Shown: positions 6,943-16,667, counted from the first letter of the stretch. The stretch: DNA of 64,000 nt from Halomonas borealis (GCF_004798905.1 NZ_SDMO01000009.1:62001-126000), one strand, 5' to 3'. The notes: generated by a model from the letters alone, not told the origin. Numbers and translations: made by a program.

Positions 6943-8206
6943 ATGCTTTTGCAATCTTCCTACCGTTTTTTGAACGTGCCTCTGGCACATCATTGATGGC
7001 AGGCTCCACCAGCTCTGCCACCTTAGCCAGGGCCTCTTTCCGCTCCTCAAAGTAGTCGTGACGATCGTAGATGCCTTCTACGCCTTTGAGCTTGTGGTTC
7101 AGGCAGCGTTCCGCGATGTGTCCGGGCACGCCTGCGGCAGCCAGCAAACTGCGGCAGGTCCGTCGCAGGTCGTGCACTGTGAACTCTGCGATATCACCCA
7201 TCCTGTTTTCTGGCTGCGGTTTGTTGCCTGGCTCTTTGCCGAATAGCTTGGCAATAGCGCGGTTGAGCGTGTCCTTGCCCATGTGAGGCCGCTTGCTGCT
7301 GCGGCGGCTAGGGAACACATATGTCGATTCGCAGGCACGAATCTTGAGCTCTTCCAGCCAGTCAATGGTCTGCGGGGGGAGGGGTATGATGATTCCTTTG
7401 CCGGTCTTGCTGCGCTCACCGGATAGCTCCCACCGGCCTTTCTTCAGATCGAATTCTGACCACTGAGCCTCTGTCAGTTCGGTCTTGCGTACCCCTAGTA
7501 CAAGCAGCAGCGAGCAGGCGAGATAGTTGTCGCGGCTGAAACTGTCACTGCTCTTTCTGAAGACTCGGAAGACATGGTGAATCTCATCGAGGCTCAAAGC
7601 CCTGTCGCGGCTTTTCTCTATCCCACCTGCATCGTTGACGTTGAAGGCCGATGCCGGGTTGTAGGTGAGTAGCCCCAGTTTGATGGCGTGATTGAATAGC
7701 TGCTTCAGGTACATCAGGGTGTCGTTCGCAATGGCCGGGCGGCCACTTTCGGCGACCTTCCTGACGATGGCCCGCACCTCCATGGGTGTGACGCTATCCA
7801 GGGTGAGGTGTCCGACAGAGGGCGCGATCTCCTTTTCGAAGATCCGCTTCGGGATGTTGGGGTGCTTGAGGCGCTTCTCCAGGTCTTGGTGCCAGTCGCT
7901 GAAGAGATCTTTGGTGGTGTGGATGGCGACCTGCTCTTCACGCTTGCGCTCTTCGACCGGGTCGACGCCCTTGCGGATGGCCCTCTGAACCTCTACCGCC
8001 TGCACGCGGGCCTCCGCCAGGGAGAGGTCCGCGCACTTGTCCAATGTCAGCTCACGGCGCTTTCCGGCGAGCGTGTACCGATGCATCCAGTAGGGAGCTC
8101 CCCTTTTGGGAATCATCAGGTACAGACCGTTGCCATCGCTGTAGCGGCCCGGAGTGCCGTCCTTGATCAAGGCCTGGACCTTCTTGGCAGTGAAGCTACC
8201 CATCAC
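6941..8206 (-). CDS. Tyrosine-recombinase integrase (DUF4102 type)
   Basis: A full-length 421-aa integrase. The N-terminal DUF4102 arm-binding domain (about residues 1-95) contains GRYSDGNGLYLMI; a core-binding SAM-like domain (about 100-195) and the catalytic domain follow. Catalytic residues are visible: Arg in LGVRKTELTEAQW, the HDLRRT box, the LNHK histidine and the Tyr in GIYDRHDY. The gene lies with its 5' end toward the 3' end of yicC (about 345 bp away). Integrases of Vibrio mobilizable islands insert at that site, so yicC is probably the target of this element. Either of the two adjacent N-terminal Met codons could be the start. Confidence 0.93.
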   Translation of the reverse strand: MMGSFTAKKVQALIKDGTPGRYSDGNGLYLMIPKRGAPYWMHRYTLAGKRRELTLDKCADLSLAEARVQAVEVQRAIRKGVDPVEERKREEQVAIHTTKDLFSDWHQDLEKRLKHPNIPKRIFEKEIAPSVGHLTLDSVTPMEVRAIVRKVAESGRPAIANDTLMYLKQLFNHAIKLGLLTYNPASAFNVNDAGGIEKSRDRALSLDEIHHVFRVFRKSSDSFSRDNYLACSLLLVLGVRKTELTEAQWSEFDLKKGRWELSGERSKTGKGIIIPLPPQTIDWLEELKIRACESTYVFPSRRSSKRPHMGKDTLNRAIAKLFGKEPGNKPQPENRMGDIAEFTVHDLRRTCRSLLAAAGVPGHIAERCLNHKLKGVEGIYDRHDYFEERKEALAKVAELVEPAINDVPEARSKNGRKIAKA

Positions 8207-8370
8207 CCCTCCCAGAGATCACTATCAAAAAATTTGAAACAAGTGTTTGGATTCGTGGCTGAACAAAGGGTGGGTGAAGCGCAAGTCCTTGTTTGAACGC
8301 TTTAGGTTGCCAGGATGGCAAGCGACAGGGCTCGCCGCAGGAGCGGCGATAGCTGGCAGTGAGCGTTTGA

Positions 8371-8447
8371 AGTGGGGAGTACATATCGGGAGAATTGCGC
8401 CTTTTGGTGGGGAGTAAGCCCATGTGCTCCCCATTGTACTCCCCACT
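8371..8447. repeat. GGGGAGTA inverted/direct repeats upstream of integrase
   Basis: The 13-mer AGTGGGGAGTACA at 8371-8383 recurs exactly, inverted, at 8435-8447. Two more partial copies lie between them (direct near 8405-8417, inverted near 8424-8433). The array sits between the integrase start and yicC, where arm-type integrase or excisionase sites are expected. Confidence 0.7.
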
Positions 8448-8472
8448 TGGCCGTGGCTTAAGCTAGATTTTC

Positions 8473-8560
8473 GTAGACATCCATAGACAACCCACTTCTT
8501 ATATTTCTTTTAAAACATGAGGATATGGATGTTGGTGGAGGTCTGTGGACATCACTCAAT
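8473..8560. other. Probable attachment-site end next to yicC
   Basis: An AT-rich spacer with the imperfect inverted pair GTAGACATCCATAGACAA (8473-8490) and GGTCTGTGGACATC (8540-8553) leads directly into the yicC stop codon at 8552-8554. By analogy with yicC-targeting islands, the crossover core would be in the last codons of yicC, so integration leaves the gene intact. The matching copy at the other end of the element is not found in the window. Confidence 0.5.
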
Positions 8561-9415
8561 GTTTTGGATCTGCTCGCGCATCTGCTCGATCAGTACCTTG
8601 AGTTCCACGGCGCAGCGCGTGGTCTCGGCGACTACCGACTTCGACGATAGGGTGTTGGCCTCGCGGTTGAGCTCCTGCATCAGGAAGTCGAGGCGCCGAC
8701 CGATCGGGCCCGGCTGGCCGAGCTGGCGCTCGACTTCGCCCACATGCGTCTCCAGGCGGTCGAGCTCCTCGGCCACGTCGGCCTTCTGGGCGAGCAGCAC
8801 CAGCTCGGCCTCCAGGCGTTGGGGGTCGAGCTCGGCGCGCATCTCGGCCAGCCGCTCGAGCAGCTGGGTGCGCTGGCGCTCGAGGATCTCCGGCAGCAGG
8901 TCGCGGACGGCCCGGACCTGCGTGCGAATCCCCGTCAGCCGCTCGCGGATCAACGCGGCGAGTTGCTCACCCTCGCGGGCACGCCCGGCGGCCAGGTCGT
9001 CCAGGGCGGCGGCGAACAGGCGGCGGGCCTCGGCCTTGATGGCGTCGAGGTCCGGCTCCGGCGCCTCGAGCACGCCGGGATGCTCGAGCAGTGCCAGGGC
9101 GTCGGGCAGCGTGGCGTCGGGCAGCGTCTCGCGGACCTCGGCCAGTGCGTCGCCCAGGGCCGCGAGCCGTGCGTGGTTGACGCTCGGCGAGGCGCCGCGC
9201 CGGGTGGGGTCGAAGCGTAGCGTGCATTCGATCTTGCCACGCGCCAGGCGGTTTCTCAGGGCGTCACGGAAGTCGGGCTCCAGGTCGCGCAATGCCTCGG
9301 GAAGGCGGAAGTGAGGGTCGAGATAGCGCTGGTTGACCGAGCGCAGTTCCAGTTGCAGTCGCCCCCAGTCGGCGTCGTGATCCTGCCGCGAGAAGGCGGT
9401 CATGCTGTGCGTCAT
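8552..9415 (-). CDS. yicC: YicC family endoribonuclease
   Basis: A 287-aa YicC/YloC protein. The N-terminus MTHSMTAF followed by LRSVNQRYL and the C-terminus QMREQIQNIE are family hallmarks, and a Glu/Arg-rich coiled middle is present. YicC proteins are now described as endoribonucleases; in E. coli YicC promotes decay of the small RNA RyhB. The start at 9415 is preceded by an AGGAG site and matches the E. coli N-terminus; an upstream extension is not conserved. The gene is divergent from rph, as in Pseudomonas. Its 3' end is the apparent integration point of the adjacent island. Confidence 0.93.
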   Translation of the reverse strand: MTHSMTAFSRQDHDADWGRLQLELRSVNQRYLDPHFRLPEALRDLEPDFRDALRNRLARGKIECTLRFDPTRRGASPSVNHARLAALGDALAEVRETLPDATLPDALALLEHPGVLEAPEPDLDAIKAEARRLFAAALDDLAAGRAREGEQLAALIRERLTGIRTQVRAVRDLLPEILERQRTQLLERLAEMRAELDPQRLEAELVLLAQKADVAEELDRLETHVGEVERQLGQPGPIGRRLDFLMQELNREANTLSSKSVVAETTRCAVELKVLIEQMREQIQNIE

Positions 9416-9525
9416 GGCGGGGCTCCTGTCGGGCGGTCTAGAACGGCGGCGATCAGTGTAACCGATTCCCTCGGCAGGGCGTGTAGAATGGCGGGCCATC
9501 CATTCCCGACTGCGAGAGAGCTGCC

Positions 9526-10263
9526 ATGGCCGAGGATTTCCGGCGTCCCAGCGGACGCACCCCCCACGAGACCCGCGAGGTCCGCCTGACCCGCGACTAC
9601 ACCCGCCATGCCGAAGGCTCGGTGCTGGTGGAGTTCGGCGAGACCAAGGTGCTGTGCAACGCCAGCGTCGAGGCCGGTGTGCCGCGCTGGCTGCGTGGCA
9701 AGAAGCAGGGTTGGGTGACCGCCGAGTACGGCATGCTGCCCCGGGCGACTCATTCCCGCAGCGGCCGCGAGGCGACCCGCGGCAAGCAGGGTGGTCGTAC
9801 GCTCGAGATCCAGCGGCTGATCGGCCGTTCGTTGCGCGCGGCGGTGAACCTGAAGAAACTCGGCGAATACACCATCACCGTGGATTGTGACGTCATCCAG
9901 GCCGACGGTGGCACCCGCACGGCCTCGATCACCGGCGGCTGCGTGGCGCTGATCGATGCCGTGCGCTACCTGCAGCGCGAGAAGCTGATCAAGGCCGACC
10001 CCTTCCACCAGCTGGTCGGTTCGATCTCGGTGGGCATCTATCAGGGCGTACCGGTGGTCGACCTCGATTACCCCGAGGACTCCCGGGCCGGTACCGACAT
10101 GAACGTGGTGATGGCCGAGGGCGGCGGGTTGATCGAGGTGCAGGGCACCGCGGAGTCGGGCACTTACAGCCGCTCCGAGCTCGATGCCATGCTCGACCTG
10201 GCCGAGCAGGCCGGCAGCCAGCTATTCGATCATCAGCGCGAGGCGCTGGGCATCCGCGGCTGA
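9526..10263 (+). CDS. rph: Ribonuclease PH
   Basis: A 245-aa RNase PH, the phosphorolytic 3'-5' exoribonuclease that trims tRNA 3' ends. The start [20 protein letters not shown], the [20 protein letters not shown] segment (phosphate and RNA binding) and [12 protein letters not shown] are typical. The length is close to the 238 of E. coli, with a short C-terminal extension. It is divergent from yicC and convergent with crc, from which it is separated by a strong bidirectional terminator. The yicC-rph-crc-pyrE order is that of Pseudomonas. Confidence 0.97.
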   Translation: MAEDFRRPSGRTPHETREVRLTRDYTRHAEGSVLVEFGETKVLCNASVEAGVPRWLRGKKQGWVTAEYGMLPRATHSRSGREATRGKQGGRTLEIQRLIGRSLRAAVNLKKLGEYTITVDCDVIQADGGTRTASITGGCVALIDAVRYLQREKLIKADPFHQLVGSISVGIYQGVPVVDLDYPEDSRAGTDMNVVMAEGGGLIEVQGTAESGTYSRSELDAMLDLAEQAGSQLFDHQREALGIRG

Positions 10264-10303
10264 AACGGTCTCGCTCAAGGCCCAGTCGATCAGGGCTTCC
10301 GTA

Positions 10304-10339
10304 ACGCAACACGCCGGCCTAAGGGCCGGCGTGTTGCGT
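10304..10339. terminator. Bidirectional terminator between rph and crc
   Basis: A perfect 16-bp stem (10304-10319 with 10324-10339) with a 4-nt loop lies between the convergent rph and crc genes. It probably ends transcription from both sides. Confidence 0.85.
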
Positions 10340-10374
10340 CATGCTGGGGCACGACGGCGACGAAGGGAGGCGCC

Positions 10375-11142
10375 TCAGAGCGGCAGGTCGTACTCGACGA
10401 TCAGCGGCGCGTACTCGGAGAAGGTTGCGTCGTAGTCGATCCAGGCGTCCACCACATGACGGCGGAAGTTGGGGCCGACCAGCTGGTAGTCGACGCGCCA
10501 GCCTTCCTGCCGCTCGCGGGGCTGGTCTTGGTCCAGCGCCGGCCACCAGGTGTACTCGCCGGCGTCGCGGTTGATCTCGCGGAAGGTGTCGATGAAGCCG
10601 ATCGGGCCGAATACCTGATCCATCCAGGCGCGCTCCTCGGGCTTAAAGCCCGGCGTCGTCTGGTTATCGGCCCAGTTCTCGAGATCGACGGTCTTGTGGG
10701 CGATGTGCCAGGTGCCGCAGATGATGTACTCGCGGCGCTTGCGGGCCATCTTGGCCAGGTACTCCTGGTACTGGGCCATGAAGTTCTGCTTGGCGGCCGG
10801 GTCGCTGCCGTCGGGCATCAGGAAACTGGCGATGCTGAAGCGGTCGTAGTCGGCCTGCAGAAAGCGCGCCTCGTGGTCGCACTCGGGGAAGCCCAGGCCG
10901 TACATGATCGCCTTGGGAATCTTGCGGCAGTAAAGGCCGACGCCGGAGAACCCGTCCTGTTCGGCATCGAGGAAGTAACCCTCGTAGCCTTCCGGATAGA
11001 GGATGCTGTCGTCGAGCTCAAAACTCTTGGCCTTCAAGTTCTGCACGCAGACGACATCGGCATCCTGGTTGGCCAGCCAGTCGAGGAAGCCCCGACCCAC
11101 CGCCTCGCGGATGCCATTGACATTGATGGTGGCGATTTTCAT
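10375..11142 (-). CDS. crc: Crc-type catabolite repression control protein (inactive ExoIII fold)
   Basis: A 255-aa protein of the exonuclease III / EEP fold, but key catalytic positions are changed. The metal-binding Glu of the usual LQE motif is Asn35 (CVQNLK). The usual GDWN is GTWH, so Asp and Asn become Thr144 and His146. The final SDH is SEY (Glu243, Tyr244). Pseudomonas Crc shows the same kind of loss, and also the flanking text (REYI-CG, W-D-VFG, FRR-V). Crc assists Hfq in repressing translation of catabolic mRNAs. The gene lies between rph and pyrE exactly as crc does in Pseudomonas. An AAGGGA site precedes the ATG. Automatic annotation would probably call it exodeoxyribonuclease III. 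Confidence 0.82.
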   Translation of the reverse strand: MKIATINVNGIREAVGRGFLDWLANQDADVVCVQNLKAKSFELDDSILYPEGYEGYFLDAEQDGFSGVGLYCRKIPKAIMYGLGFPECDHEARFLQADYDRFSIASFLMPDGSDPAAKQNFMAQYQEYLAKMARKRREYIICGTWHIAHKTVDLENWADNQTTPGFKPEERAWMDQVFGPIGFIDTFREINRDAGEYTWWPALDQDQPRERQEGWRVDYQLVGPNFRRHVVDAWIDYDATFSEYAPLIVEYDLPL

Positions 11143-11233
11143 ACATGGTCCCTTTTGCGTCGCGCGTGTATGATACCCGACGTTTCGACGTTTGGGTAAA
11201 TGGCGTCCGCCAATAGACGTGATAGGAGGCTCC

Positions 11234-11914
11234 GTGGCCGCATCGACCCTGCAACCGTATCAGCAGGCCTTCATCGAGTTCGCCATCGAGCAGGGCGTGC
11301 TGCGCTTCGGCGAGTTCACCCTCAAGTCCGGGCGCGTCAGCCCCTATTTCTTCAATGCCGGGCTGTTCAAGAGCGGCCGCGCCCTGGCGCAGCTGGGGCG
11401 CTGCTACGCCCAGGCCATCGCCGACAGCGGCCTCGAGGCCGACGTGCTGTTCGGTCCGGCCTACAAGGGCATCCCCCTGGCCGCGACCACGGGTGTGGCG
11501 CTGGCGGACCATCATGACCGCGATCTGCCCTATGCGTTCAATCGCAAGGAGGCCAAGGACCACGGCGAGGGCGGCCAGATCGTCGGCGCCGAGCTGGCCG
11601 GCCGCATCCTGATCATCGACGATGTCATCACCGCCGGCACCGCCATCCGCGAGGTGATGGGGCTGATCGAGGGTGCCGGAGCCGAGGCCGCCGGGGTGGT
11701 CGTCGCCCTGGACCGCCAGGAGCGCGGCGGCGATGACGCCGATCCGCGCAGTGCCATCCAGCAGGTCGAGGCCGCCTACGCCGTGCCGGTGGTCAGCATC
11801 GTCACCCTGGACATGGTGCTCGAGTATCTCGAGGTGCATGCCGGCGATGCGCTGCGCGGCCACGCCGAGGCGATCCGCGCCTACCGCGACCGCTACGGCA
11901 TCGCGGCGCACTAG
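11234..11914 (+). CDS. pyrE: Orotate phosphoribosyltransferase
   Basis: A 226-aa PyrE, which makes orotidine-5'-phosphate from orotate and PRPP in pyrimidine synthesis. [19 protein letters not shown], the PAYKGIPLA segment and the PRPP-binding loop [13 protein letters not shown] are present. The start is a GTG at 11234 with TAGGAGG just ahead; an ATG 42 bp upstream is in frame but lacks a site and gives a non-homologous N-terminus. It is divergent from crc, with the two promoters sharing a short intergenic region. Confidence 0.96.
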   Translation: MAASTLQPYQQAFIEFAIEQGVLRFGEFTLKSGRVSPYFFNAGLFKSGRALAQLGRCYAQAIADSGLEADVLFGPAYKGIPLAATTGVALADHHDRDLPYAFNRKEAKDHGEGGQIVGAELAGRILIIDDVITAGTAIREVMGLIEGAGAEAAGVVVALDRQERGGDDADPRSAIQQVEAAYAVPVVSIVTLDMVLEYLEVHAGDALRGHAEAIRAYRDRYGIAAH

Positions 11915-12027
11915 GCGGCTTTCACTCCGGGGCGGCGTGATCAGGCCCCACTGCCGATGCCGGATTCTCGGGCCCCATGGCGGGGCCCGAGCGCGTTGTC
12001 GCCCTTGCCTGTTCACAGGAGTCATCG

Positions 12028-12522
12028 ATGCTCGACGTGGTGCTCTACCAGCCCGAGATCCCGCCCAACACCGGCAACCTGATCCGGCTGTGTGCCAATA
12101 CCGGCTTCCGGCTACACCTGATCGAACCGCTGGGTTTCGAGCTGGACGACAAGCGCCTGCGGCGTGCCGGCCTCGACTATCATGAGTGGGCCCGGGTGAC
12201 GGTGCATCCCGACTGGGCGGCGTTCCTCACCGCCGTGGCGCCGGCCCGGGTGTTCGCGGTCTCGACCCGCGGGCGTACCGGCCATCACGAACCCGCCTAT
12301 CGCGAGGGCGATGCCCTGGTGCTGGGCCCCGAGACCCGCGGCCTGCCCCAGGCGATGCTCGACGCCTTGCCCGAGGCGCAGCGTCTGCGCATCCCCATGT
12401 TGCCCGCGAGCCGCAGCCTGAACCTGTCCAACGCCGGTGCGGTGCTGGTCTTCGAGGCCTGGCGCCAGCTGGGGTTCGAGGGGGCCGGCCTGCCGGAGGA
12501 CGCGCCGAGGAGTGACGCATGA
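12028..12522 (+). CDS. trmL: tRNA (cytidine(34)-2'-O)-methyltransferase
   Basis: A 164-aa SPOUT methyltransferase of the TrmL/YibK type, which 2'-O-methylates the wobble base of tRNA-Leu. It starts with [20 protein letters not shown] and has the trefoil-knot motifs [11 protein letters not shown] and [20 protein letters not shown] that bind S-adenosylmethionine. An ACAGGAG site precedes the ATG. The stop overlaps the rep start by 4 bp (ATGA), so the two are translationally coupled. Confidence 0.95.
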   Translation: MLDVVLYQPEIPPNTGNLIRLCANTGFRLHLIEPLGFELDDKRLRRAGLDYHEWARVTVHPDWAAFLTAVAPARVFAVSTRGRTGHHEPAYREGDALVLGPETRGLPQAMLDALPEAQRLRIPMLPASRSLNLSNAGAVLVFEAWRQLGFEGAGLPEDAPRSDA

Positions 12523-14570
12523 GCCAGAGCATCAGCAGCCGTGTCGCCAAGCTCAACCCCCGCCAGCAGGAGGCGGTGCGCGCCATCGATGGGCCCTGCC
12601 TGGTGCTGGCCGGCGCCGGCTCCGGCAAGACCAGCGTGATCACCACCAAGATCGCCTACCTGGTGCAGGAGTGTGGCATGAGCGCCCGGCGGATCGCCGC
12701 GGTGACCTTCACCAACAAGGCCGCCCGGGAGATGAAGGAGCGTGTGGGCCAGCTGCTCCAGGGCCGCCAGGGCCACGGGCTGACGGTCTCGACCTTCCAC
12801 ACCCTGGGGCTCAACATCATCCGCGGCGAGCTCAAGGTGCTGGGCTACAAGCCGGGCTTCTCGCTGTTCGACCCGGAAGATGCCAAGGCGCTGCTGCGCG
12901 ACCTGATGAACAAGGACGCCCAGGTCGACGCCGAGGCGATCAACCAGGTGCAGGCGACCATCTCCAACTGGAAGAACGACCTGGTGCTGCCCGGCCAGGC
13001 GCTGTCGCATGCGGAAAGCGAGGACGAGCTGTTCGCCGCGCGGGTCTACGAGGCCTATGTGCGCCACCTCAAGGCCTACAACGCGGTGGACTTCGACGAC
13101 CTGATCCTGCTGCCGGTGACCCTGCTGCGCGACGATCCCGAGGCGTTGGCCCGCTGGCGGCGCAAGATCCACTACATGCTGGTGGACGAATACCAGGACA
13201 CCAACGTCAGCCAGTACATGTTGGTGCGCTTGCTGATGGCCGAGCGCCAGACCTTCACCGTGGTCGGCGACGACGATCAGTCGATCTATGCCTGGCGCGG
13301 CGCGCGCCCCGAGAACCTGGTGACCCTGGGCGAGGACTTCCCGCGTCTGAACGTCATCAAGCTCGAGCAGAACTACCGTTCCACCGGGACCATCCTGCGT
13401 GCCGCCAATACGCTGATCGCCAACAACCCCCACGTCTACGAGAAGACCCTATGGTCGGATATGGGTCAGGGCGAGTCGATCCGCGTGGTGGTCAATCGCC
13501 ACGAGGAGGCCGAGGCCGAGCGGGTGGCCAGCGAGATCCTCACTCGGCGCATCAAGGAGCGCGCCGAATGGCGCGACTTCGCGGTGCTCTACCGCGGTAA
13601 CTTCCAGGCCCGGCTGCTGGAGCTCAAGCTGCAGCACTACCAGATCCCCTACAAGCTCTCCGGCGGCACCTCCTTCTTCTCGCGCAACGAGATCAAGGAC
13701 GCCATGGCCTACCTGCGGCTGCTGATCAACCCGGCCGATGACAACGCCTTCCTGCGCATCGTCAACGTGCCGCGCCGCGAGATCGGGCCGAGCACCCTGG
13801 AGAAGCTCGCCAACTACGCCACCGAGCGCGGCGGTTCGCTGTTCGCCGCCTGCCAGGAGATGGGGCTGGCCGAGCTGCTGCCGACCCGCGCGGTGGAACG
13901 CCTGGGGCGCTTCACCCACTTCATCGAGGGCGTGCGTCGACGCATGGATGGCGGCGATGCCATCGAGGCGATCCGTGACATGCTGCGCGAGATGGACTAC
14001 GAGGCCTGGCTCTATCAGAACGCCAGCGCCCCGACCATCGCCGAGCGACGCATGGCCAACGTCTGGACGCTGATCGACCAGCTCGAGAAGTCGATGGGCG
14101 CCGACCCCGACGAGGACACCGCCAGCACCGAGACCGATGGCGTGGAGGCGGCGATCTCGCGGCTGGTGTTGCGCGACATCCTCGAGCAGCAGGCCGAGGA
14201 AGACGACTCCGACCGCGTGCAGCTGCTGACCATGCACGCCTCCAAGGGGCTCGAGTTCCCGCATGTCTACCTGATGGGGCTGGAGGAGGAGCTGCTGCCG
14301 CACCGCAACGCCATCGAGGTCGATACCGTCGAGGAGGAGCGACGCCTGGCCTACGTGGGCATCACCCGGGCGCGGCGTACCCTGACCATGACCCTGGCGC
14401 GTCAGCGCAAGGCCTACGGCGAGCTGATGGACTGCACGCCGAGCCGCTTCCTCGACGAGCTGCCGGAGGATGCCCTGGAATGGGAAGGGCGGGCCGACCG
14501 TGAGGACCCGGAGAAGAAACAGGCTCGCGGTAAGGACGCCATCGCCGGGCTGCGCTCGCTGCTGGGATGA
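12519..14570 (+). CDS. rep: ATP-dependent DNA helicase Rep
   Basis: A 683-aa superfamily-1A 3'-5' helicase. N-terminal [20 protein letters not shown] (Q-motif), Walker [12 protein letters not shown] (about residues 30-40), [11 protein letters not shown] (Ia), DEYQDTN (II), [13 protein letters not shown] (III), QNYRST (IV), [19 protein letters not shown] (V) and [15 protein letters not shown] (VI) are all present. Rep helps replication forks pass protein roadblocks. Length and the [12 protein letters not shown] form favour Rep over UvrD. Coupled to trmL. Confidence 0.96.
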   Translation: MSQSISSRVAKLNPRQQEAVRAIDGPCLVLAGAGSGKTSVITTKIAYLVQECGMSARRIAAVTFTNKAAREMKERVGQLLQGRQGHGLTVSTFHTLGLNIIRGELKVLGYKPGFSLFDPEDAKALLRDLMNKDAQVDAEAINQVQATISNWKNDLVLPGQALSHAESEDELFAARVYEAYVRHLKAYNAVDFDDLILLPVTLLRDDPEALARWRRKIHYMLVDEYQDTNVSQYMLVRLLMAERQTFTVVGDDDQSIYAWRGARPENLVTLGEDFPRLNVIKLEQNYRSTGTILRAANTLIANNPHVYEKTLWSDMGQGESIRVVVNRHEEAEAERVASEILTRRIKERAEWRDFAVLYRGNFQARLLELKLQHYQIPYKLSGGTSFFSRNEIKDAMAYLRLLINPADDNAFLRIVNVPRREIGPSTLEKLANYATERGGSLFAACQEMGLAELLPTRAVERLGRFTHFIEGVRRRMDGGDAIEAIRDMLREMDYEAWLYQNASAPTIAERRMANVWTLIDQLEKSMGADPDEDTASTETDGVEAAISRLVLRDILEQQAEEDDSDRVQLLTMHASKGLEFPHVYLMGLEEELLPHRNAIEVDTVEEERRLAYVGITRARRTLTMTLARQRKAYGELMDCTPSRFLDELPEDALEWEGRADREDPEKKQARGKDAIAGLRSLLG

Positions 14571-14572
14571 GC

Positions 14573-14606
14573 ACCGGGGCGAAAGGCTGCGTCGACGCCC
14601 CGGTGT
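14573..14606. terminator. Hairpin between convergent rep and cytochrome c5 genes
   Basis: A 10-bp perfect stem (14573-14582 with 14597-14606) with a 14-nt loop lies immediately after the rep stop and before the cytochrome gene stop. Confidence 0.5.
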
Positions 14607-14624
14607 CATGGTGCGGCCACCGCG

Positions 14625-15059
14625 CTATTGCGAGGCGCTGACCAGGTGATCGACGGCCGCCTTGACCTGGGCGTCGGACAGGTTGGGGTTGCCGCCCTTG
14701 GCGGGCATGGCGTTGAGGCCATTGATGGCGTGGTCGTAGAGGGTCTCGATGCCCTTGTCGAGGCGCGGCCCCCAGGCCGCTGCATCGCCCATCTTGGGGG
14801 CGCCGGCGGCGCCGGTGTCGTGGCAGGCCGTGCACGCCGAGCCGTAGGCGGCGGCGCCATCGATGTCGGTGGCGGCCGATTCGCTGGTGCTGGCAGAAGA
14901 GGCGGCCCCGTCGCCGCAGTCATCGCCCTGGAGGCAGAGCTCGCCCACCGGCGCCAGGCGTTCGGCGATAGCATCGTGACTCATGTCGTCAGCGGCGAAG
15001 GCCAGCCCCGTCAGGCTGAGGCCGGCCAGGTATCCCGCGATCCACTTGCTGGCATTCAC
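14625..15059 (-). CDS. Cytochrome c5-type monohaem protein
   Basis: A 144-aa exported c-type cytochrome. A signal peptide (about residues 1-21, cleavage after AFA) is followed by a low-complexity Ser/Ala linker and one haem motif CTACH near residue 80, then GAPKMGDAAAWGPRLDKG, typical of cytochrome c5, with a distal Met in NAMPAKGG. It would carry electrons in the periplasm. The start is a GTG at 15059 with AGGTGA ahead; a longer frame has no signal sequence. Convergent with rep. Confidence 0.9.
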   Translation of the reverse strand: MNASKWIAGYLAGLSLTGLAFAADDMSHDAIAERLAPVGELCLQGDDCGDGAASSASTSESAATDIDGAAAYGSACTACHDTGAAGAPKMGDAAAWGPRLDKGIETLYDHAINGLNAMPAKGGNPNLSDAQVKAAVDHLVSASQ

Positions 15060-15283
15060 TATGTCACCTCTCGATAGGCGGTCACTCGATGGTGGCGTCA
15101 GCCGGTGCTGAACCGGTGCGTGGCGCACCCCGTCATGCCGACCAGTATAACCAGCATGAGGCGTTGCGGGGACAGAAGCGGCCAGGCCTGCGTTGATAGA
15201 CAAGAACGGCGGCCCTAGGACCGCCGTCGTGTACCGCTACGTTGCTCCGGAGCTCGATGATCGCCAGGGGCGATATCGCTGCC

Positions 15284-16426
15284 TTACACCGGTTCCATGG
15301 CATAGCGCAGGATGGCTGCTACACCACTGCGGGCGGGCATCAGCTCGCTCGGCACGAATACCACCTCGCCGTCGGTGCTGATGACATGCTTGGCGATGGC
15401 GTCGAGCACATCCTCCGTGCCGGGTTGGTCATAATCGACCTTGCCATCCCCGGCATCGACAGTGCCTTCGATACGCGTCTCCGTGTCGATCAGCAGGGTA
15501 CCGACCTGGCCGATGGTGGCCGAGTAGGCGATCTTTTCGAGGTCGCTCTCGCCCTCGCCATGCGAGGCGCGCTCCTGATACTGCTCGATCAGCGCATCGA
15601 GGTCGGTGCGCGTCGCCTGGCGAGCCACTTCCCAGGACATCTCACCGAGATTGTGCTGGCGAATGGCTTCGAAAGGCTCTTGATCGATGCCACTCTCGAG
15701 CAGGTGGGGGTGTTCGCTGACCTCGCGGAACAGCCCCTGATGCTCGGCGACCATGGCGAGCACCAGCGGACGCTTCTGCTTGCCGGTGTGGTGAGCGCGG
15801 ATTGCCTGGTCGATCGCCTTGAAGTATTGCTTCAGGTCGGTGCTGTCATCACCGCTGCGCTCGCCGTCCTTGCGGTTGGCGGAGGTTTCGGTCTTGCCAA
15901 GGGCCTCGCCCATGCCGCGCGGCACGTCACGGTGCAGCTCGACTTCGGTCAATTGCTCCTGATTGCCGTTATACAGCGTCACGTCATGCAGGCTGACGCA
16001 GAGCACCTGATACTGCATCCAGTGAGAGGCTTCGCGCAGGGCCGGGCGCAGGTAGAACTCATGGCCGACGATGGCCAGGGCGCTCTCCGGACGGGTCATC
16101 ATCGTCCGGATAATGAATCGGTTCGGTGAGACGAAGACGACCAGGCCATTCTGCTGATGGGTCCAGAACGTCTCGTCGGTGCCCACCGACTCCAGCTGCT
16201 CGATCAGCTCTGCCCGCCGGGACTTGTCGATCTCCCAGCCCTCGAGCGCTTCGATGGCCTTCTTGACCTGATCCTTGTAGAGGATCCGGTTCTCTTCACG
16301 GTAATTGGAGACCGGTGTGGTGGGCACATAGAGGCTCACGCATGGTGCATCATCCCCCTTCAGGAGGGTCGTGATGTCGCGTTCTTGGAGAGCTGGGGCC
16401 TGAGTTTCGTGTGGTGTCGTTGCCAT
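15284..16426 (-). CDS. baeRF-type (bacterial eRF1-like) protein
   Basis: A 380-aa protein that resembles the bacterial archaeo-eukaryotic release factor (baeRF) family, probably family 3. Signs are the N-terminal DAPCVSLYVPT followed by a long helical Lys/Glu segment, the middle VFVSPNRF and PLVLAMVAEHQGLFREVS, and the C-terminal TDGEVVFVPSELMPARSGVAAILRY, which occupies the position of the L7Ae-like domain. Family members are predicted to act on ribosomes, but no function is proven. The ATG at 16426 has AGGGAGT ahead and is preferred to an upstream in-frame codon. It stands alone, next to tRNA-Arg. Confidence 0.75.
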   Translation of the reverse strand: MATTPHETQAPALQERDITTLLKGDDAPCVSLYVPTTPVSNYREENRILYKDQVKKAIEALEGWEIDKSRRAELIEQLESVGTDETFWTHQQNGLVVFVSPNRFIIRTMMTRPESALAIVGHEFYLRPALREASHWMQYQVLCVSLHDVTLYNGNQEQLTEVELHRDVPRGMGEALGKTETSANRKDGERSGDDSTDLKQYFKAIDQAIRAHHTGKQKRPLVLAMVAEHQGLFREVSEHPHLLESGIDQEPFEAIRQHNLGEMSWEVARQATRTDLDALIEQYQERASHGEGESDLEKIAYSATIGQVGTLLIDTETRIEGTVDAGDGKVDYDQPGTEDVLDAIAKHVISTDGEVVFVPSELMPARSGVAAILRYAMEPV

Positions 16427-16667
16427 GTGACTCCCTGAGAGTTGGGTAGCGCATGTCTTCACCAAATGACATGTCGATGATGGATCGGCCTTTCAAGAAC
16501 CGCCCCGCTGTCTGCACATTTCCCGCGGCACACCGCATGACATGGCGGAGTGGCCCACCAGGTGGACAAGGCTCGACCGGGTGGGCGTTATTTCCCTGCG
16601 GCTGGACAGCCGAAAAGTGGCGCGGTAGGATGTCGCTCGCTCGGTGGCGATGGCCAACGAGCACCGC

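Noticed and set aside
10375..11142. Functional exodeoxyribonuclease III
   Set aside because: All three inspected catalytic motifs carry substitutions, and the neighbourhood is that of crc.
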